Positions 11,863 to 22,837 are shown, numbered from the stretch's first letter. The stretch: 64,000 bases of DNA from Anodontia alba (GCA_964016985.1 OZ024827.1:24076933-24140932); one strand, 5' to 3'. Numbers and translations are program-made. Notes: generated by a model not told the origin, from the sequence alone.

Positions 11863-12030
11863 ATGGCGAGCAGAGTAGATCTGGATGAGACGGCTTATGA
11901 GTTACCTCATTACAGGGCTTTCGTTAAGCGGACGTATGACATATATTACGCCCTGAGATTGCCACCAGACGTCCAAATTGAACTTCAAAGACGTACCGCG
12001 GACTTCAGAAATTTCTTTTGTCCGTCCTAA
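11863..12030 (+). CDS. small ORF in CpG-rich block, unknown
   Basis: ATGGCGAGCAGAGTAGATC opens a 55-codon frame ending at TAA 12028-12030. The peptide begins MASRVDLDETAYELPHYRAF and has an even, protein-like composition with acidic, basic and aromatic residues, unlike the low-complexity ORFs around it. The ATG has A at -3 and G at +4. I do not recognise the product. It sits at the edge of a GC- and CpG-richer, repeat-poor block in PSKH1 intron 1. It may be a first exon of a nested gene, an alternative transcript, or chance. No donor site stands out. Confidence 0.3.
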   Translation: MASRVDLDETAYELPHYRAFVKRTYDIYYALRLPPDVQIELQRRTADFRNFFCPS

Positions 12031-12584
12031 ATCGATACCCGAGACGTCCAGAAATTGTCAAAAGGCCCGCCCACTTTTAACCATTTGTATGATGTTTGCC
12101 CCGCCTACTTAACGGAAATTCGCTACCTGTGTTGACTGAGCTTTAAGGACGTCCCACTTTCCGCTTGCGGGAGTTTTATTGACAGCCGTGTCAAGCGTCG
12201 CGGCACCCTTTTGATGGCTGCGTGTATTTGGCACTCGTGCTGTGATGTTTTTATAATGAAATTTTCTACTGCGACCCCGAAAATATTCATTGAAATTATA
12301 TGAAGTCATTATTATTTTTTAATATTCACGTCTTAAAACCATAAATTATTATTTTGCTAAGAACGTGTGTCGTCTGCACCACTTCCGGGAATTGCCGAGT
12401 GAAATTCTATAAATAAATAAATAACAATTATGCACAGAACGCAAATTGAAATCTATTCGAATTTAGAAGCTTACGTTTGTCATGACAACAAAAGCAATTT
12501 TTCAAATGAAAAAAAAAAACAAAAAAAAAACATATTTTTCGTCAAAATTTTCGGAAAACCTGTTTCTAAATGCGTTTGTTCCGG

Positions 12585-12752
12585 TTGCTCTGTTTATCAG
12601 CGAGGAAAAGACGCAAAGTAAGTCTAAATATAGGCGATTTGTGATGGTTTTGCTTGCTTTTCTCCGCGTTGCGCTGTTTATCAGCGAGGAAAAGACGCAA
12701 AGTAAGTCTAAATATAGGCGATTTGTGATGGTTTTGCTTGCTTTTCTCCGCG
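12585..12752. repeat. 84-bp tandem duplication
   Basis: Two adjacent, almost identical 84-bp units run from TTGCTCTGTTTATCAGCGAG to CTTTTCTCCGCG (second copy from 12669). The near-perfect identity points to a recent event. The period is 28 codons, so long ORFs on both strands here are by-products. Confidence 0.9.
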
Positions 12753-12952
12753 AACGAACATTTTGCTGTTGGTATTTCATCGAGAGCTGCCTTTAATTTG
12801 TTTGTTGTTGCACGAGTCGACACCGTTTTCCCGCAATTTTTGTGAAGTAAGCAGCTCGTTCTCTCGTGTTGATCTGCTTCAATCCGAACAAATATTTCAT
12901 TAAAAACATTTCTGCAAAATAATTTCAGCATAGTTTATTTTTAAGAAAACAT

Positions 12953-13650
12953 GTTTTGGGTGTTTTCTCTCATGTATTTTCTTTTCTTTTTTCTTTCTCT
13001 GGGCTTTTAAACGAATGCGAAGTTGTACCACTGTTGATGCTTTCTCTAAGGTCCGACATACAAGTACAGGCTTTCTAAAACGATGCGATCAAATTTTTAA
13101 TAAGAGATAAGGATATTTTTTAAAACCCATCTAAGAGAAGTGTATATCATGATGATTCTGTGTGACACTGAAATAAGAACCTATGTTCTACTAAAGAAAG
13201 GGCAGACCGCCGCAGCATGGAAAAAAAGTGGGACTTCCTAGATTTTCCTGTGGGACTTCCAAATTTGAGGGGTAGGAAGTCTGGGACTTCCTGAGTCTGG
13301 AAGTTAATGGAAGCCCTGTCATTAGGATCTACACTATTTACACAGGTATCTGGTTTGGTCTGCAAGGCTAAAAGAGTTAGTTCATTCTGATTACCCATAT
13401 TAGCTGTTAGGGGAGTGTGGTTACTGAAACTGTCATGGAGAGAAAATTTCAGTCAGATCACTAATAAATTATATAATAGAATAAGATGTGCATGTCCCTT
13501 TTTTGAGTGGAAATTCTTATTCTAGAAATAAGGGATGACACCAGTGCATTTATAAAATGTCAGTTGTATCTATTACCAGATATAAAAAGTTATTTTTCTA
13601 AATATTAGTGGAATGTCTTATTCAATTAATTGTCACAATACCAAATGATA
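12953..13650. other. intronic, no gene seen
   Basis: AT-rich sequence with CTTTTCTTTTTTCTTTC near 12980 and a GGGACTTCC direct repeat at about 13230-13290. No coding signal. Confidence 0.5.
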
Positions 13651-13862
13651 TTAACCCTTCTCTTGCTGAACATGACATGCAGGTGTCTTAGCAAATGGTG
13701 AAGGTCCAGATCATTTGGCTTGAAGAAGCCAACTGATCTGGCTCTGCACTATTTGCCATTAAATATGTGAATTTCTGTCAAAAACCCTAATCAAGTCATC
13801 TGATTGGCTGGAAATTAGAAGTGGGCATGGCATCTTAATTTATTCAGCATGACAAGGGTTAA
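13651..13862 (-). mobile_element. ttB MITE (TTAA, piggyBac-like)
   Basis: TTAACCCTTCTCTTGCTGAA at the left and TTCAGCATGACAAGGGTTAA at the right are inverted ends. The inner palindrome TCATTTGGCTTGAAGAAGCC with AACTGATCTGG is the shared core. Orientation is opposite to most copies. 212 bp, no ORF. Confidence 0.85.
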
Positions 13863-14419
13863 AAGGAAGGACAATGAAAGCACAGTAAGTGCCTATTGTA
13901 CTTGCAGCAGGTGCAAGATAGGGGCTGGTTTTAATTGTTTCCTCTGTCTGTCCTGTCTTTCTTTTACCACCTTCTCTTTCGCATGACTATTGTTGATAGT
14001 ACTGTTTAACAAAGCAAGGTATCATGCTGTGGGATGCTTTATTAATTTATAGGAAGCGGCTGTTGACAGCTGGCTATCACCAGCGAAAGTTTGTAGGAGA
14101 CAATCAGTTGTCACCATTGACCTTTTGCCAGCTAAAATATATGGGTAATACATTGATAAAATAGGAATGTTAAAGAGATTTAATCAATTTTGTTTTATGC
14201 CTATTATATATTTACATGTATAAGGTTATGAACTTTGCTGTAGACAGCCAAATGTCACCAGTGAACTTTCGCTGGTGACAGTCGGCTGTCAGTAGTGATC
14301 AACTTATAAATATGGTACAGATTTGTGATGGTATATCTGGCCAATGATGTTTTAAAAGGATGATGGGCATTGAATGCAGGGATCTTATTAGAAGCAGGCA
14401 GCTAGCAAAAATAGCTGTA

Positions 14420-14700
14420 TACGGTAAATGTAAAAAAGTAGTTTTCGAACACATCACTCCATAGTCCATACCTTTTTGCAGGAACAGCCTGATCTGGGTC
14501 TGCATTGTTTGCACTGGTCATTTTGTCAGAATAATTGTGTTTAAAATTTGTAAATGTAAAAAAAGTAGTTTTCGAACACATCACTCCATAGTCCATACCT
14601 TTTTGCAGGAACAGTCTGATCTGGGTCTGCATTGTTTGCATTGGTCATTTTGTCAGAATAATTGTGTTTAAAATTTTAGGACATTTACTGTCCTCTATCT
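14420..14700. repeat. coreG-type repeat, tandemly duplicated (126 bp)
   Basis: A unit from GTAAATGTAAAAAAGTAG to AATAATTGTGTTTAAAATT occurs twice, starting at about 14424 and 14550, with very few differences. Each holds one arm of the core (CAGCCTGATCTGGGTCTGCA). The outer ends AGGACATTTACTG and ACGGTAAATG match the coreG group. Confidence 0.8.
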
Positions 14701-14884
14701 TCAGTGCTGGTTACTTTTTCTGAGTAATCAAACAAATAATAGTTAGTACTACGAGGGATTTTGGCCTGTTACTTAAACAAAGTCAGTTGGCAACTCAAAA
14801 TCTTAAGATATCCCTGATTGTTTGCCCAAAATATTTGAATGTTGTGATACGTTTGTATTTTGTACGTTAAATATCCTACTAATT

Positions 14885-16038
14885 ATACCCCCAGCATACA
14901 AAGTATGCTGAAGGGGTATATAGTTTTCGTCTGTTCCGTTCGTCCGTCCATCCGTCCATCCTTCCGTCCATCATTCCGTATGTGATTCTATAACCAAGTT
15001 TTATTTCGAAGTTTTTTGATTACTTATCTCTGCAGCCATTAATCAAAAACTTTTCATATTTGATATTGGGGTATCTGGGAGGGTTCTCTTCCATTCTACA
15101 TCAATGAACCCCCGGGTCATGCCCCAAGGTGGGGCTAGAGGTCAAAATCTAGAACAAACTGCAATATACTACTCAATAAAGTAGTATATTGCAGTTTGTT
15201 TATACAAACAAACTCTTATTACAGAAGGATGGGCATCAGACATGTTTATCACATCAACATTCTGTGTAATAAGGTCAAGGTCATTGTGACCTTATTTTCA
15301 TGCTTCAGTGATTTTGACGTGTATTTTGAACTATTTCATGGATTAATGCCCCAATAAAGTAGTATGTTGCAGTTTGTTTATTCAAACAACTTCTTAAAGA
15401 CGGATGGCCATCAGACATGTTTATCACATCAGCATTCTGTGTAATAAGGTCAAGTTCATTGTGATCATATTTTCATGTTCCAGTGATTTTTGCCTTATAC
15501 ATGTATCTTGAAGACTATTTCATGGATTAATGTGATACTTTGAATATTGGTTCTCTGTGACACCACGATTGACAGCATAACAAATGTAGGTCACCTTGAC
15601 CTATTTTTCATGGCCCAGTAATTTTGCCTCATATCTTGAATGTTAATTGATGTGTGAACATCATTATTTGGGATTATGAATTAGTATGATCCAATAGTTG
15701 ACCTAAAAGTAAATGTCATTGTGACCTATATTTCATAATTCAGTGATTTTATATTACATCTTGAAGACAATTTGATGTATTACTATCATATAATTTTAGG
15801 ATTATGTGACCTATATTTTATAGCCCTGTGATTATGTCTTATATCTCCCACTATTTGATACTTAAATGTCATATTTACATATAAAGGCACAGTGTGACCC
15901 AAACTTTCACCTCAAAGTAAATATAAATCAGTATGACCTATATTTCATTGTCTAATGATTTTGCTTAGCATCTTTTAGATTATAAGATATGGTGCCGGCT
16001 GGGGGTATTCATGACCCTCTGGGCACTTGCTCTAGTTA
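14885..16038. mobile_element. CCGT-rich element with inverted ends and internal satellite
   Basis: ATACCCCCAGC at the left is inverted at the right as GCTGGGGGTAT (15998-16008), followed by CTCTGGGCACTTGCTCTAGTT. Just inside the left end is a GTCCGTCCATCCGTCC tract. Two tandem units of about 185 bp (AATAAAGTAGTAT through AAGGTCAAG) start near 15174 and 15354. Diverged units with TGTGACCTATATTTCAT continue to the right end. This layout is common in bivalve genomes. No transposase is present. Confidence 0.65.
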
Positions 16039-16389
16039 ATTATAGAATTTTACCAAGTCATGATATATGTCAACAAGAAAAACACATCAGACTGATGGCA
16101 TTATGGATGGGTTTTTCAAAAAGGTTAACAAAAACGTAAACCTTGCATGATGCCCAATGCCCGCCTGACGTGTGCCCGGACAGGGCTGTTTTAAAGGACA
16201 GATTTTTGATAGGAAATTCATCCAGAAATGTGTTTACTGAATTGTACATAGTGCACATAAACAATAAGATACCCAGGAAATGCCACAGTCACGGAACAGT
16301 GCACCAAGGCATCACAAAGCAGCACTTCATTGAAAACAATAAACCGATGATGACTAACTGCAGTAGAAATTTACCCATTGAATAAGTTA

Positions 16390-16603
16390 TTAACCCTTGT
16401 CATGCTGAATAAATAAGATGCCATGCCCACTTCTAATTTTCAGCCAATCAGATTCCTTGATCCAGGTTGTTGATACAAATTCACATACTTAGTGTCAAAC
16501 AGTGCAGATCCAGATCAGTTGGCTTCTTCAGAAGCCAACAGATCTGGATCTACACTGTTTGCAAAGGCAGGGCATATCCAGATTCAGCAGGACAAGGGCT
16601 ATA
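16390..16603 (+). mobile_element. ttB MITE
   Basis: Left end TTAACCCTTGTCATGCTGAA. The core palindrome CAGATCAGTTGGCTTCTTC folds onto GAAGCCAACAGATCTGGATC. The right end CAGCAGGACAAGGGC has lost the exact TTAA. About 214 bp. Confidence 0.85.
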
Positions 16604-16674
16604 ACAGTAAAACTGAATGGACAATTTTGAACTGAAATTTGTTAAATAGCTATTGTCATAAATAATGTATATCT

Positions 16675-16827
16675 GTACTCTAGATAAGGCATTTTTTTCA
16701 ACTGGAAAATACTGATATTTTTCTTATTTCTCCACGAAAACATATGTTGTTGGTACTCATTATAAGTGCTTTGGTTTCATGGAGAAATGAGAAAAATATG
16801 TGAATACCTCCTCTTATCTGGATCTAT
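16675..16827. repeat. hpA foldback, one inner arm deleted
   Basis: TCTAGATAAGGCATTTTTTT at the left and CTCTTATCTGGATCTATG at the right are the family ends. The CATATGTTGTTGGTACTCAT arm remains, but its partner is mostly lost. Confidence 0.75.
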
Positions 16828-16833
16828 GTAATG

Positions 16834-17049
16834 TTAAAACCCTTGTCCTGCTGAATAAATTAAGATACCACACCCACTTCTAATTTTCAGCCTATCATAT
16901 TACTTGATCCAGATTGTTCCTACAAATTCACATACTTAATGGCAGACAGTGCAGGTGCAGATCATTTGGCTTCTTCAGAAGCCAGCTGATCTGGATCTAC
17001 ACTGTTTGCAAAGGCAGGGTATATCCGGGTTCAGCAGGACAAGGGTTAA
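16834..17049 (+). mobile_element. ttB MITE abutting PSKH1 exon 2
   Basis: TTAA and ACCCTTGTCCTGCTGAA at the left, GTTCAGCAGGACAAGGGTTAA at the right (last 20 bases ending at 17049). The core palindrome centres near 16979. The right TTAA lies 23 bases upstream of the 3' splice junction of exon 2, so only 23 bases of non-MITE intron precede the exon. Confidence 0.88.
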
Positions 17050-17072
17050 TTGTGGTCTGAAATATTTTTCAG

Positions 17073-17771
17073 GTGAAGAAGTATAGGGACAAGTTTGATC
17101 CTAGAGTAACAGCAAAGTACGATATTAAAGCCCTTATAGGGCGAGGAAGTTTTAGTCGGGTAGTGCGTGTGGAGAATAGGATGACTAGGCAACCATATGC
17201 TATCAAAATGATAGACAGGGTACAAGGAAAGGAAGTTTTCGAATCAGAACTTGCAGTTTTACGCAGGGTGAAACATCCATATATTATTCAGCTTGTTGAA
17301 GTTTTTGAGACTAAGGATAAAGTGTACATGGTAATGGAATTAGCAACGGGTGGTGAACTTTTCGACAGAATTATAGCAAAGGGAAGTTTTGTAGAAAGAG
17401 ATGCTACACGGGTGTTAAATATGGTTTTGGAAGGTGTGAACTATTTACATGGGCTAGGTATTACACATAGAGATTTAAAGCCCGAAAATTTGCTTTATTA
17501 TCATCCAGGGCATGACTCCAAAATAATGATTACTGATTTTGGCTTAAGTGCTACCAAAAGGGGAGACAATGCAATGCGGACTACATGCGGGACTCCTGAA
17601 TATATAGCCCCTGAAATTCTTGCTCGGAAACCGTACACATGTCAGGTGGATATGTGGGCAGTTGGGGTTATAACATACATTCTTCTCAGTGGAACTATGC
17701 CGTTTGATGATGAGAATAGAACACGGTTGTATCGACTCATTCTCAAAGCCAAATACAACTATATTGGAGAG
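17073..17771 (+). CDS. PSKH1: PSKH1 coding exon 2 (kinase lobes)
   Basis: Protein residues 65-297. In order: VKKYRDKFDPRVTAKYD linker; glycine loop GRGSFSRV at 87-94, with Ser in place of the third Gly as is usual for PSKH1; ATP lysine K109 in YAIK; helix-C glutamate E123; HRDLKPEN with catalytic D198, K200 and N203; DFG at 219-221; TCGTPEYIAPE activation-loop end with APE at 243-245; DMWAVG with D257 in subdomain IX. All catalytic residues are present, so an active kinase is expected. The exon starts after TTTTTCAG (17065-17072) and ends GAG|GTAATA. The first codon is GTG (Val) inside the protein, not a start. It encodes almost the whole catalytic domain. Confidence 0.95.
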
Positions 17772-17879
17772 GTAATATAACAGTAATATTACTATATTAT
17801 TTGCTTTTTATTTTGCTAAATGGATGATATAAATGATGATGTGATCTTTCTTTTTCTTTTTTTTTTTTCTTTTTTTTGA

Positions 17880-18275
17880 CTAAAAAGTTTGGACAATGTT
17901 TATTTCTAATGCAAAAACTGGTTTAAACATACATTGTGGGTACTAATCTGAAGCACCTCACAGTCATTGTGGCACTTCTAATGGGTCCCAGCAACATACA
18001 TCTCAACCTCTCTATAACACTTTGTTGGGTCCATAAAGCATAAACTGTGTTAGTTAAACAACCGTGTTATATCCAAACAAAAATGTATAGATTATATTGA
18101 AAAATGACCATTTATGGTCATTTTTCAATATAATGTATACAATTTTGGGATCCATCTTTGAACCGTGTTATCTAAAACATGTTATAACGAACCATATTAT
18201 AAAGAGGTGGTAGTGTATTGTAATTTCATATAGAAATAAGAAAACTATTTACCTCTTATCTATTTAGAGCTAGGG
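17880..18275. repeat. hpA foldback interrupted by a TA MITE
   Basis: ACATTGTGGGTACTAATCTG and CACTTCTAATGGGTCCCA are the two inner arms. AGAAATAAGAAAACTATTTA and CTTATCTATTTAGAGCTA complete the right arm after the insertion at 17997-18217. Confidence 0.7.
17997..18217. mobile_element. TA-flanked MITE, TATAACAC ends
   Basis: TACATCTCAACCTCTCTATA at the left and TATAAAGAGGTGGTAGTGTA at the right are imperfect inverted repeats with TA borders. An inner palindrome (AAAAATGACCATTTATGGTC) lies near 18100-18125. It is nested in the hpA copy around it. Confidence 0.75.
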
Positions 18276-18410
18276 CTTAGGGTGTACATAATGCAATTTA
18301 GTTGGGGATGGGGAGTGGAGAGCTGGGAGTTTCGATGCTTGCAATCCAGACCTTTACATTGTATGTAATCTACTGTCTAGTCATATTTCTACTTTAGAGC
18401 CACAACATGA

Positions 18411-18605
18411 TACTCATAGCTCTTGATAAGGCGCTTTTTTCAACCAAAAAGTATGTATATTTTTCTTATTTCTCGACGAAAACATATGTTGTGGGTACTC
18501 ATTAGAAGTGAGACGCCGAGGCACTTCTAATGAGTACCCATAACATGTTTTCGTTGAGAAATAAGAAAACTATTAAACTGATACCCATTCTTATCTAGAC
18601 CTATG
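18411..18605. repeat. hpA foldback, complete
   Basis: Ends CATAGCTCTTGATAAGGCGC and TTCTTATCTAGACCTATG. Inner arms with CATATGTTGTGGGTACTCAT and ATGAGTACCCATAACATG surround GAGACGCCGAGGC. This is a good reference copy of the family. Confidence 0.85.
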
Positions 18606-18946
18606 CATTCTGACACGGGCAGTCATTGAAGACAGGATTAGAGTCTTTATTGCACACATGAAGAAACTGCATCTGGCTGTCCAAAATGCACCTTGTGAAG
18701 ATTCTGATAAGACTACATGAATGCACAGAGTGCCACAGACTGATCTGAACCTTTGCTGGGCACACATGTCTGAAGTTGCAGCTCTTTTGTAAATGGAGAC
18801 ACATTCTCTGGTGTAGCATTATAAGCATACGTTACTTGCCTATCTGACCTTAGAAAAAAACAAAACAATTTGAATCCCACAGAGGCAGAGTTCAGGTTAT
18901 GATTATGATTCTTCATTATACAGAGTCTTTCATCATTGCAATATGA

Positions 18947-19548
18947 CTAAGGCCTAAAATAAAAAGAAGTGTGTGTTTCAGGTTCCCCAGCCGTGCCTAA
19001 TTTTTCACCACCGACCCTAATGTTTTTTTAAGTTTTTTTCGGGGATTTCCCTGTTCAGCCGTATTGTTTTCCAGTTGAAGGCTCCATATTCCTCCATTTT
19101 TTATCCAAGAAAGGTTTGAAAACATTAATACAATAAAATGTGGCACCTGACAGCCTGTAAAATTTCAGTTCTACATGTTCCAAGTCTTTTGTTCTTGACC
19201 TGGATCAAAAGTGAAATGATTTTTTATGGTATCTCTGAATTAATGTTGCCAACATTAATTCAGACTCAGAGATACGATAAGAAATCATTTCATTTTTTTT
19301 TGATCCAGTTCAAAAAGGGAGACAAACTGAATTTTTACAGGCAGTCATATGCCACATTTTATGATTGTATTAATACCATATATCAATTTATTGAACCTTT
19401 CTTGGATTTAAAAAAAAAAAAAATGTCTATGAGGAATATGGAGCCTTTGAACAAAATAAAAATATTTTCCAACCTACCGTGACTACCGTCCCTATTTTAA
19501 AATTCCATGTAACCTGAAACACACGTAATTTTTTATTTGGCCTAAAGT
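18947..19548. repeat. 600-bp foldback element
   Basis: TGTGTTTCAGGTT near 18973 and AACCTGAAACACA near 19511 are inverted ends, and the pairing extends outward through AGGCCTAAAATAAAAA. A strong inner hairpin around TAATGTTGCCAACATTA centres at about 19252, so the whole element folds on itself. A partial copy lies at 35955-36148. Non-coding; the ORF through it is an accident of the fold. Confidence 0.8.
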
Positions 19549-20500
19549 TGAAATAGGCAAACTTCAAATCATCTTTCTTAAAAGATCTGGCTTCTGAATT
19601 ACTCTGGCTTCCGAATTGCTCTGATGCTTCTATGACCTATGTTAGATGAATTTGGAGATTATGATAAAAGCATTTATTTATTGAAGTTTTTAATGCAAAA
19701 GTATTAGGATGTCATTAGATTTGTCACATTGAGCTCACAAAACCTGTTTTTATGATGCCACAGCGGCCATCTTGAAAATCAGTTTTCGACATCTCTTCCA
19801 ACATCTTAGTGCACACATACATTTGTATGGGGAAAATGTTGAAAAATCGTTTTCTCAATGGATAATAAAGATTACTGGCTGAAACTTACAACAGATGATT
19901 AAATTAGTAAAACTGTTTAGCTACTGTCAAAATATTTGGGGCTATCTGCCCTTGCCCTTAGGCTTTATACATGTATAAAATCGTGAAATCTTTAAATTAA
20001 ATGTCGTCTTCTCTGAAACAGCTTGAACAGTTTTCACTAGATTTCAAGTAGTTCACATAGGGCCTTCTGTCGAAGGATATTGGCAATTTGTTCAAATAAT
20101 TCTGTGCCATTCAACAAGATGGCTGCCATGCCCATATAAATAAAAATCTTCTCCAGAACTAAGAAAGCTCTTAGGCTGATCTTGGTATACAGCACCAGGA
20201 ACTCAAAGTCTACTAAATTTGTTGAAATAATGATACTAGGATGGCCTTTGACCTTTTTATGGTATGGTCAAATATATGTCCTAGTTGCTGTGGCAAAACT
20301 GGAAGAAATTGCATGGCATTTGCAGATATGCAATAGCTGTTTTTATCAGGTGAGCGCATCATGGCCCATGGGCCTCTTGTTTTGTCATTTGTGGATTATT
20401 TTTTTAAAATTAACTTTTTCAAAAAAAAAATCTTTCAAGAATACCATCAGAGTGTCAAACAGTTTGGATCCAGATCAGGCCTGACATTTTGTCAAACAGT
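19549..20500. other. intronic repeat relics, no gene
   Basis: Phrases such as GCGGCCATCTTGAAAATC (near 19763), CAAGATGGCTGCC (near 20118) and ATCAGGTGAGCGCATCATGG (near 20346) belong to old dispersed repeats. The first resembles the units of the array at 55.6-57.9 kb. No open frame of note. Confidence 0.5.
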
Positions 20501-20562
20501 TGCAGATAAGGTGCTGTTTTCAACCAGAAATTGTTGATATACATGTATATTTTTCTTGTCTC

Positions 20563-20750
20563 TGTAGGTCTAGATAAAGAGTGGTTACCCAGTAAATATT
20601 TTTCTTATTTCTCCACGAAAACATATGTTGTGGGTACTCATTAGAAGTGCCTTGCCGAGGCGCTTCAAATGAATACCCACAACATATGCTTTCGTGGAGA
20701 AATAAGAAAAATACCAATTCTGTTGGACTGAAAAAAGCACCTTGAAAGCA
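20563..20750. repeat. hpA foldback
   Basis: GGTCTAGATAAAGAG begins the element. The arms CATATGTTGTGGGTACTCAT and GAATACCCACAACATATG surround CTTGCCGAGGCG. Confidence 0.8.
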
Positions 20751-20764
20751 CCTTTTCAAGAGCT

Positions 20765-20886
20765 TTGTGTCTCCATGAAAACATGTTGTAGGTACTAATT
20801 AGGCTGTTCTAATGAGTACCCACAAATGTTTTCGTGGAGAAATAAATAAATATTTTTTTGAAAACCCCCTCTTATCTGGACCTATG
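20765..20886. repeat. hpA foldback, shortened
   Basis: TGTCTCCATGAAAACATGTT and ATGTTTTCGTGGAGAAATAA are the arms. The central part is shortened. It ends CTCTTATCTGGACCTATG. Confidence 0.75.
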
Positions 20887-21112
20887 AGTTAGATCTTGAC
20901 CTGCCCTGATGGAAGAGTGTTTCTTCACAGGCAAAATGTCCCTTTTGGTTTTTACTTGGGATAGTAGATAAATGGATTATCTTCTCTGTATGTAATCTCT
21001 GACTGAAAAGATTTTGATTTACTTCATCAGAAAAGGAGTCTTATCAAACTCATACCTATAGATAAGATTTTGTTTTCAACAAAACCAGCATGTATGGTCT
21101 CTCATAAGCCTA

Positions 21113-21200
21113 GATAAGAGTGGGTATCAGGTAAATAGTTTTCTTATTTCTCCACAAAAACATATGTTGTGGGGTACTCATTAGAAGTGCCTTGGCTAGA
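21113..21200. repeat. hpA half copy
   Basis: CTAGATAAGAGTGGGTATCA leads into TCTCCACAAAAACATATGTT and GTACTCATTAGAAGTGCC, then stops. The partner arm is absent. Confidence 0.75.
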
Positions 21201-21670
21201 CAGTGGATGAATGTTTCACTCCACTAACAAAAACACTCAATATCAATAACACTCAAAATTAAAAGATAACTGCAGACAGCAACAAACTTTTTGGGTGGGG
21301 TGGGGTGCTGAATTTATATGAAAGGCAATGGAGAAGGGGAGCCACTGGGAGGATAAGGTCAATATTTCTTGAGAAATGCTCCAGGAATCATTTACCAAAG
21401 AAACCACAAAATATAGGTATCTGCCCTACATGCAACAAATGATGAAAGGGTTCAAATATTGGGAGCCAACTCAGCCAAGTATTGTTACCGCTGAAATAAA
21501 AGGCTGAAAACATAGAATGCTTTCTTTTATTAAATTTAAAGTTTGGCAGCATTCACCATGCAAGCAAACTAGGTTGGGATTGTTACGTCTCCCTGATCTT
21601 GGAACATCTCTCTCTAATTTTCCACAAGTGATGTCTCCCTATTTTTCTGGGCCAGCTTCATGTCTGTACC

Positions 21671-21875
21671 ATAGCTACAGATATGAGAGGGGCCATTTAT
21701 GTAATAGTTTTCTTATATATCGACAAAATATATGTTGTGTGTACTCATTAGAAGCACCTTGTCCTCGATGAAAACCTATGTTATGGGTACTCATTAGAAC
21801 TCACTGAGGTACTTTTAATGTCAGAGTACCGACAGTATATATTTTCGTCAGGAAGATGAGAACAATTTGAAAACT
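21671..21875. repeat. hpA foldback, rearranged
   Basis: The arm ATATGTTGTGTGTACTCATT is followed by a second arm in the same direction (CTATGTTATGGGTACTCATT) before the inverse arm AGAGTACCGACAGTATATAT. It suggests a partial internal duplication. Confidence 0.65.
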
Positions 21876-22399
21876 TTTTCATTAAAAATTGCTGTATCTG
21901 GTGCTATGGGGTTACCTACATGTATAAGATACATGTTTATCATGGTGCACATTCCCTTTATCTGGAGCTGTAAGGCCCCTTTTCTTTAGTCAGGTTTATT
22001 TGGAGCTGTTTCAAGAAGTATTGCTGTTGGAGTCCTATTCAATATCCATTTGTTTATTTTATTGTCCTGTAAAGATTATGAATTGAAGTGTTGTTATGCT
22101 ACTATCATAAGGGTATTGTTGACATGTGTAGAATTGGAGTTTGATACCTATTCAAGAGGACAATTTCTACTTGTGTGTGTGTTTAACTCTTTCACTGCCT
22201 CAGGCAATAATAATAGGCTTTTGCAAACAGCACAGATCCAGATGAGATGGCTCGTCTGAATCTAATCTGTTTGACATTCAGTCTTCCAACTTTACACATT
22301 AAAGTCTTTCCAAGTGATAGTTTGGTAAAATAAAAAAGCAGACGACAAGACAAATGTCGTCTGAAATTTGGCACGGAAATAGTTAAACATTGATCACAC

Positions 22400-22595
22400 C
22401 ATAGGTCCAGATAAGACACTTTTTTTCAACCAAAAAGTACATGTACTGGCATTTTTCATATTTCTCTATGAAAGCATATGTTGTGGTGCTCATTAGAAGC
22501 ACCTCATGGAGGTGCTTCTAATGAGTAACCACAACATATGTTTTCATGGAGAAATAAGAAAAATATTATATAGGTACCCCTCTTATCTGGAGCTG
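22400..22595. repeat. hpA foldback, complete
   Basis: Ends CATAGGTCCAGATAAGACAC and CTCTTATCTGGAGCTGTATG are clear inverted repeats. The inner arms meet at CACCTCATGGAGGTG with almost perfect pairing. Confidence 0.85.
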
Positions 22596-22690
22596 TATGA
22601 ACGCTGTAAGTGGAATTGGAATAGAAGCACTTCTCTCATAGAAAGAGGTGTGTCAGCAGTATTTGATGCATGATTAAAGTGAAAGCAAAA

Positions 22691-22714
22691 TGATAATAAT
22701 AATAATAATAATAA
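22691..22714. repeat. ATA microsatellite
   Basis: About eight copies of AAT/ATA run between an AT-rich stretch and a unique one. Confidence 0.8.
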
Positions 22715-22837
22715 AATATTCCCACAGAGCCCATTTGACAAAAATGTACTTTTACATGTGTTGAATTAGCACAGCCACAGAAAACTCTTTATAAATGAAC
22801 AGTTTCAGACATGTAGTTTAAAGAGGACCCCAACACT

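Larger units (their letters stand above)
11860..12950. promoter_or_regulatory. CpG-rich, repeat-poor block, possible internal promoter
   Basis: CpGs are locally dense (for example CAAGCGTCGCGGCACCC at about 12191-12207 and CACGAGTCGACACCG near 12811-12825) in an AT-rich, CpG-poor surround. No known repeat family of the window occurs here apart from a local 84-bp duplication. This resembles a promoter or CpG island shore. Direction is unknown. Confidence 0.35.
9524..17072 (+). other. PSKH1 intron 1
   Basis: The 7549-base intron runs from GTAGGC to TTTTTCAG. It contains a G-rich then C-rich low-complexity patch at 9735-9900, one hpA hairpin, a SINE relic, a CpG-rich block with a small ORF, a CCGT-type element at 14885-16038, and ttB MITEs at 13651, 16390 and 16834. 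The last MITE ends 23 bases before exon 2. Confidence 0.85.

Noticed and set aside
12482..12931. ORFs of 92-121 codons on both strands with a 28-residue repeat
   Set aside because: They result from the 84-bp duplication, which is a multiple of three, and are open on both strands.
19138..19482. 114-codon plus-strand ORF
   Set aside because: It lies wholly within the 600-bp foldback element, and its two halves are reverse complements of each other.
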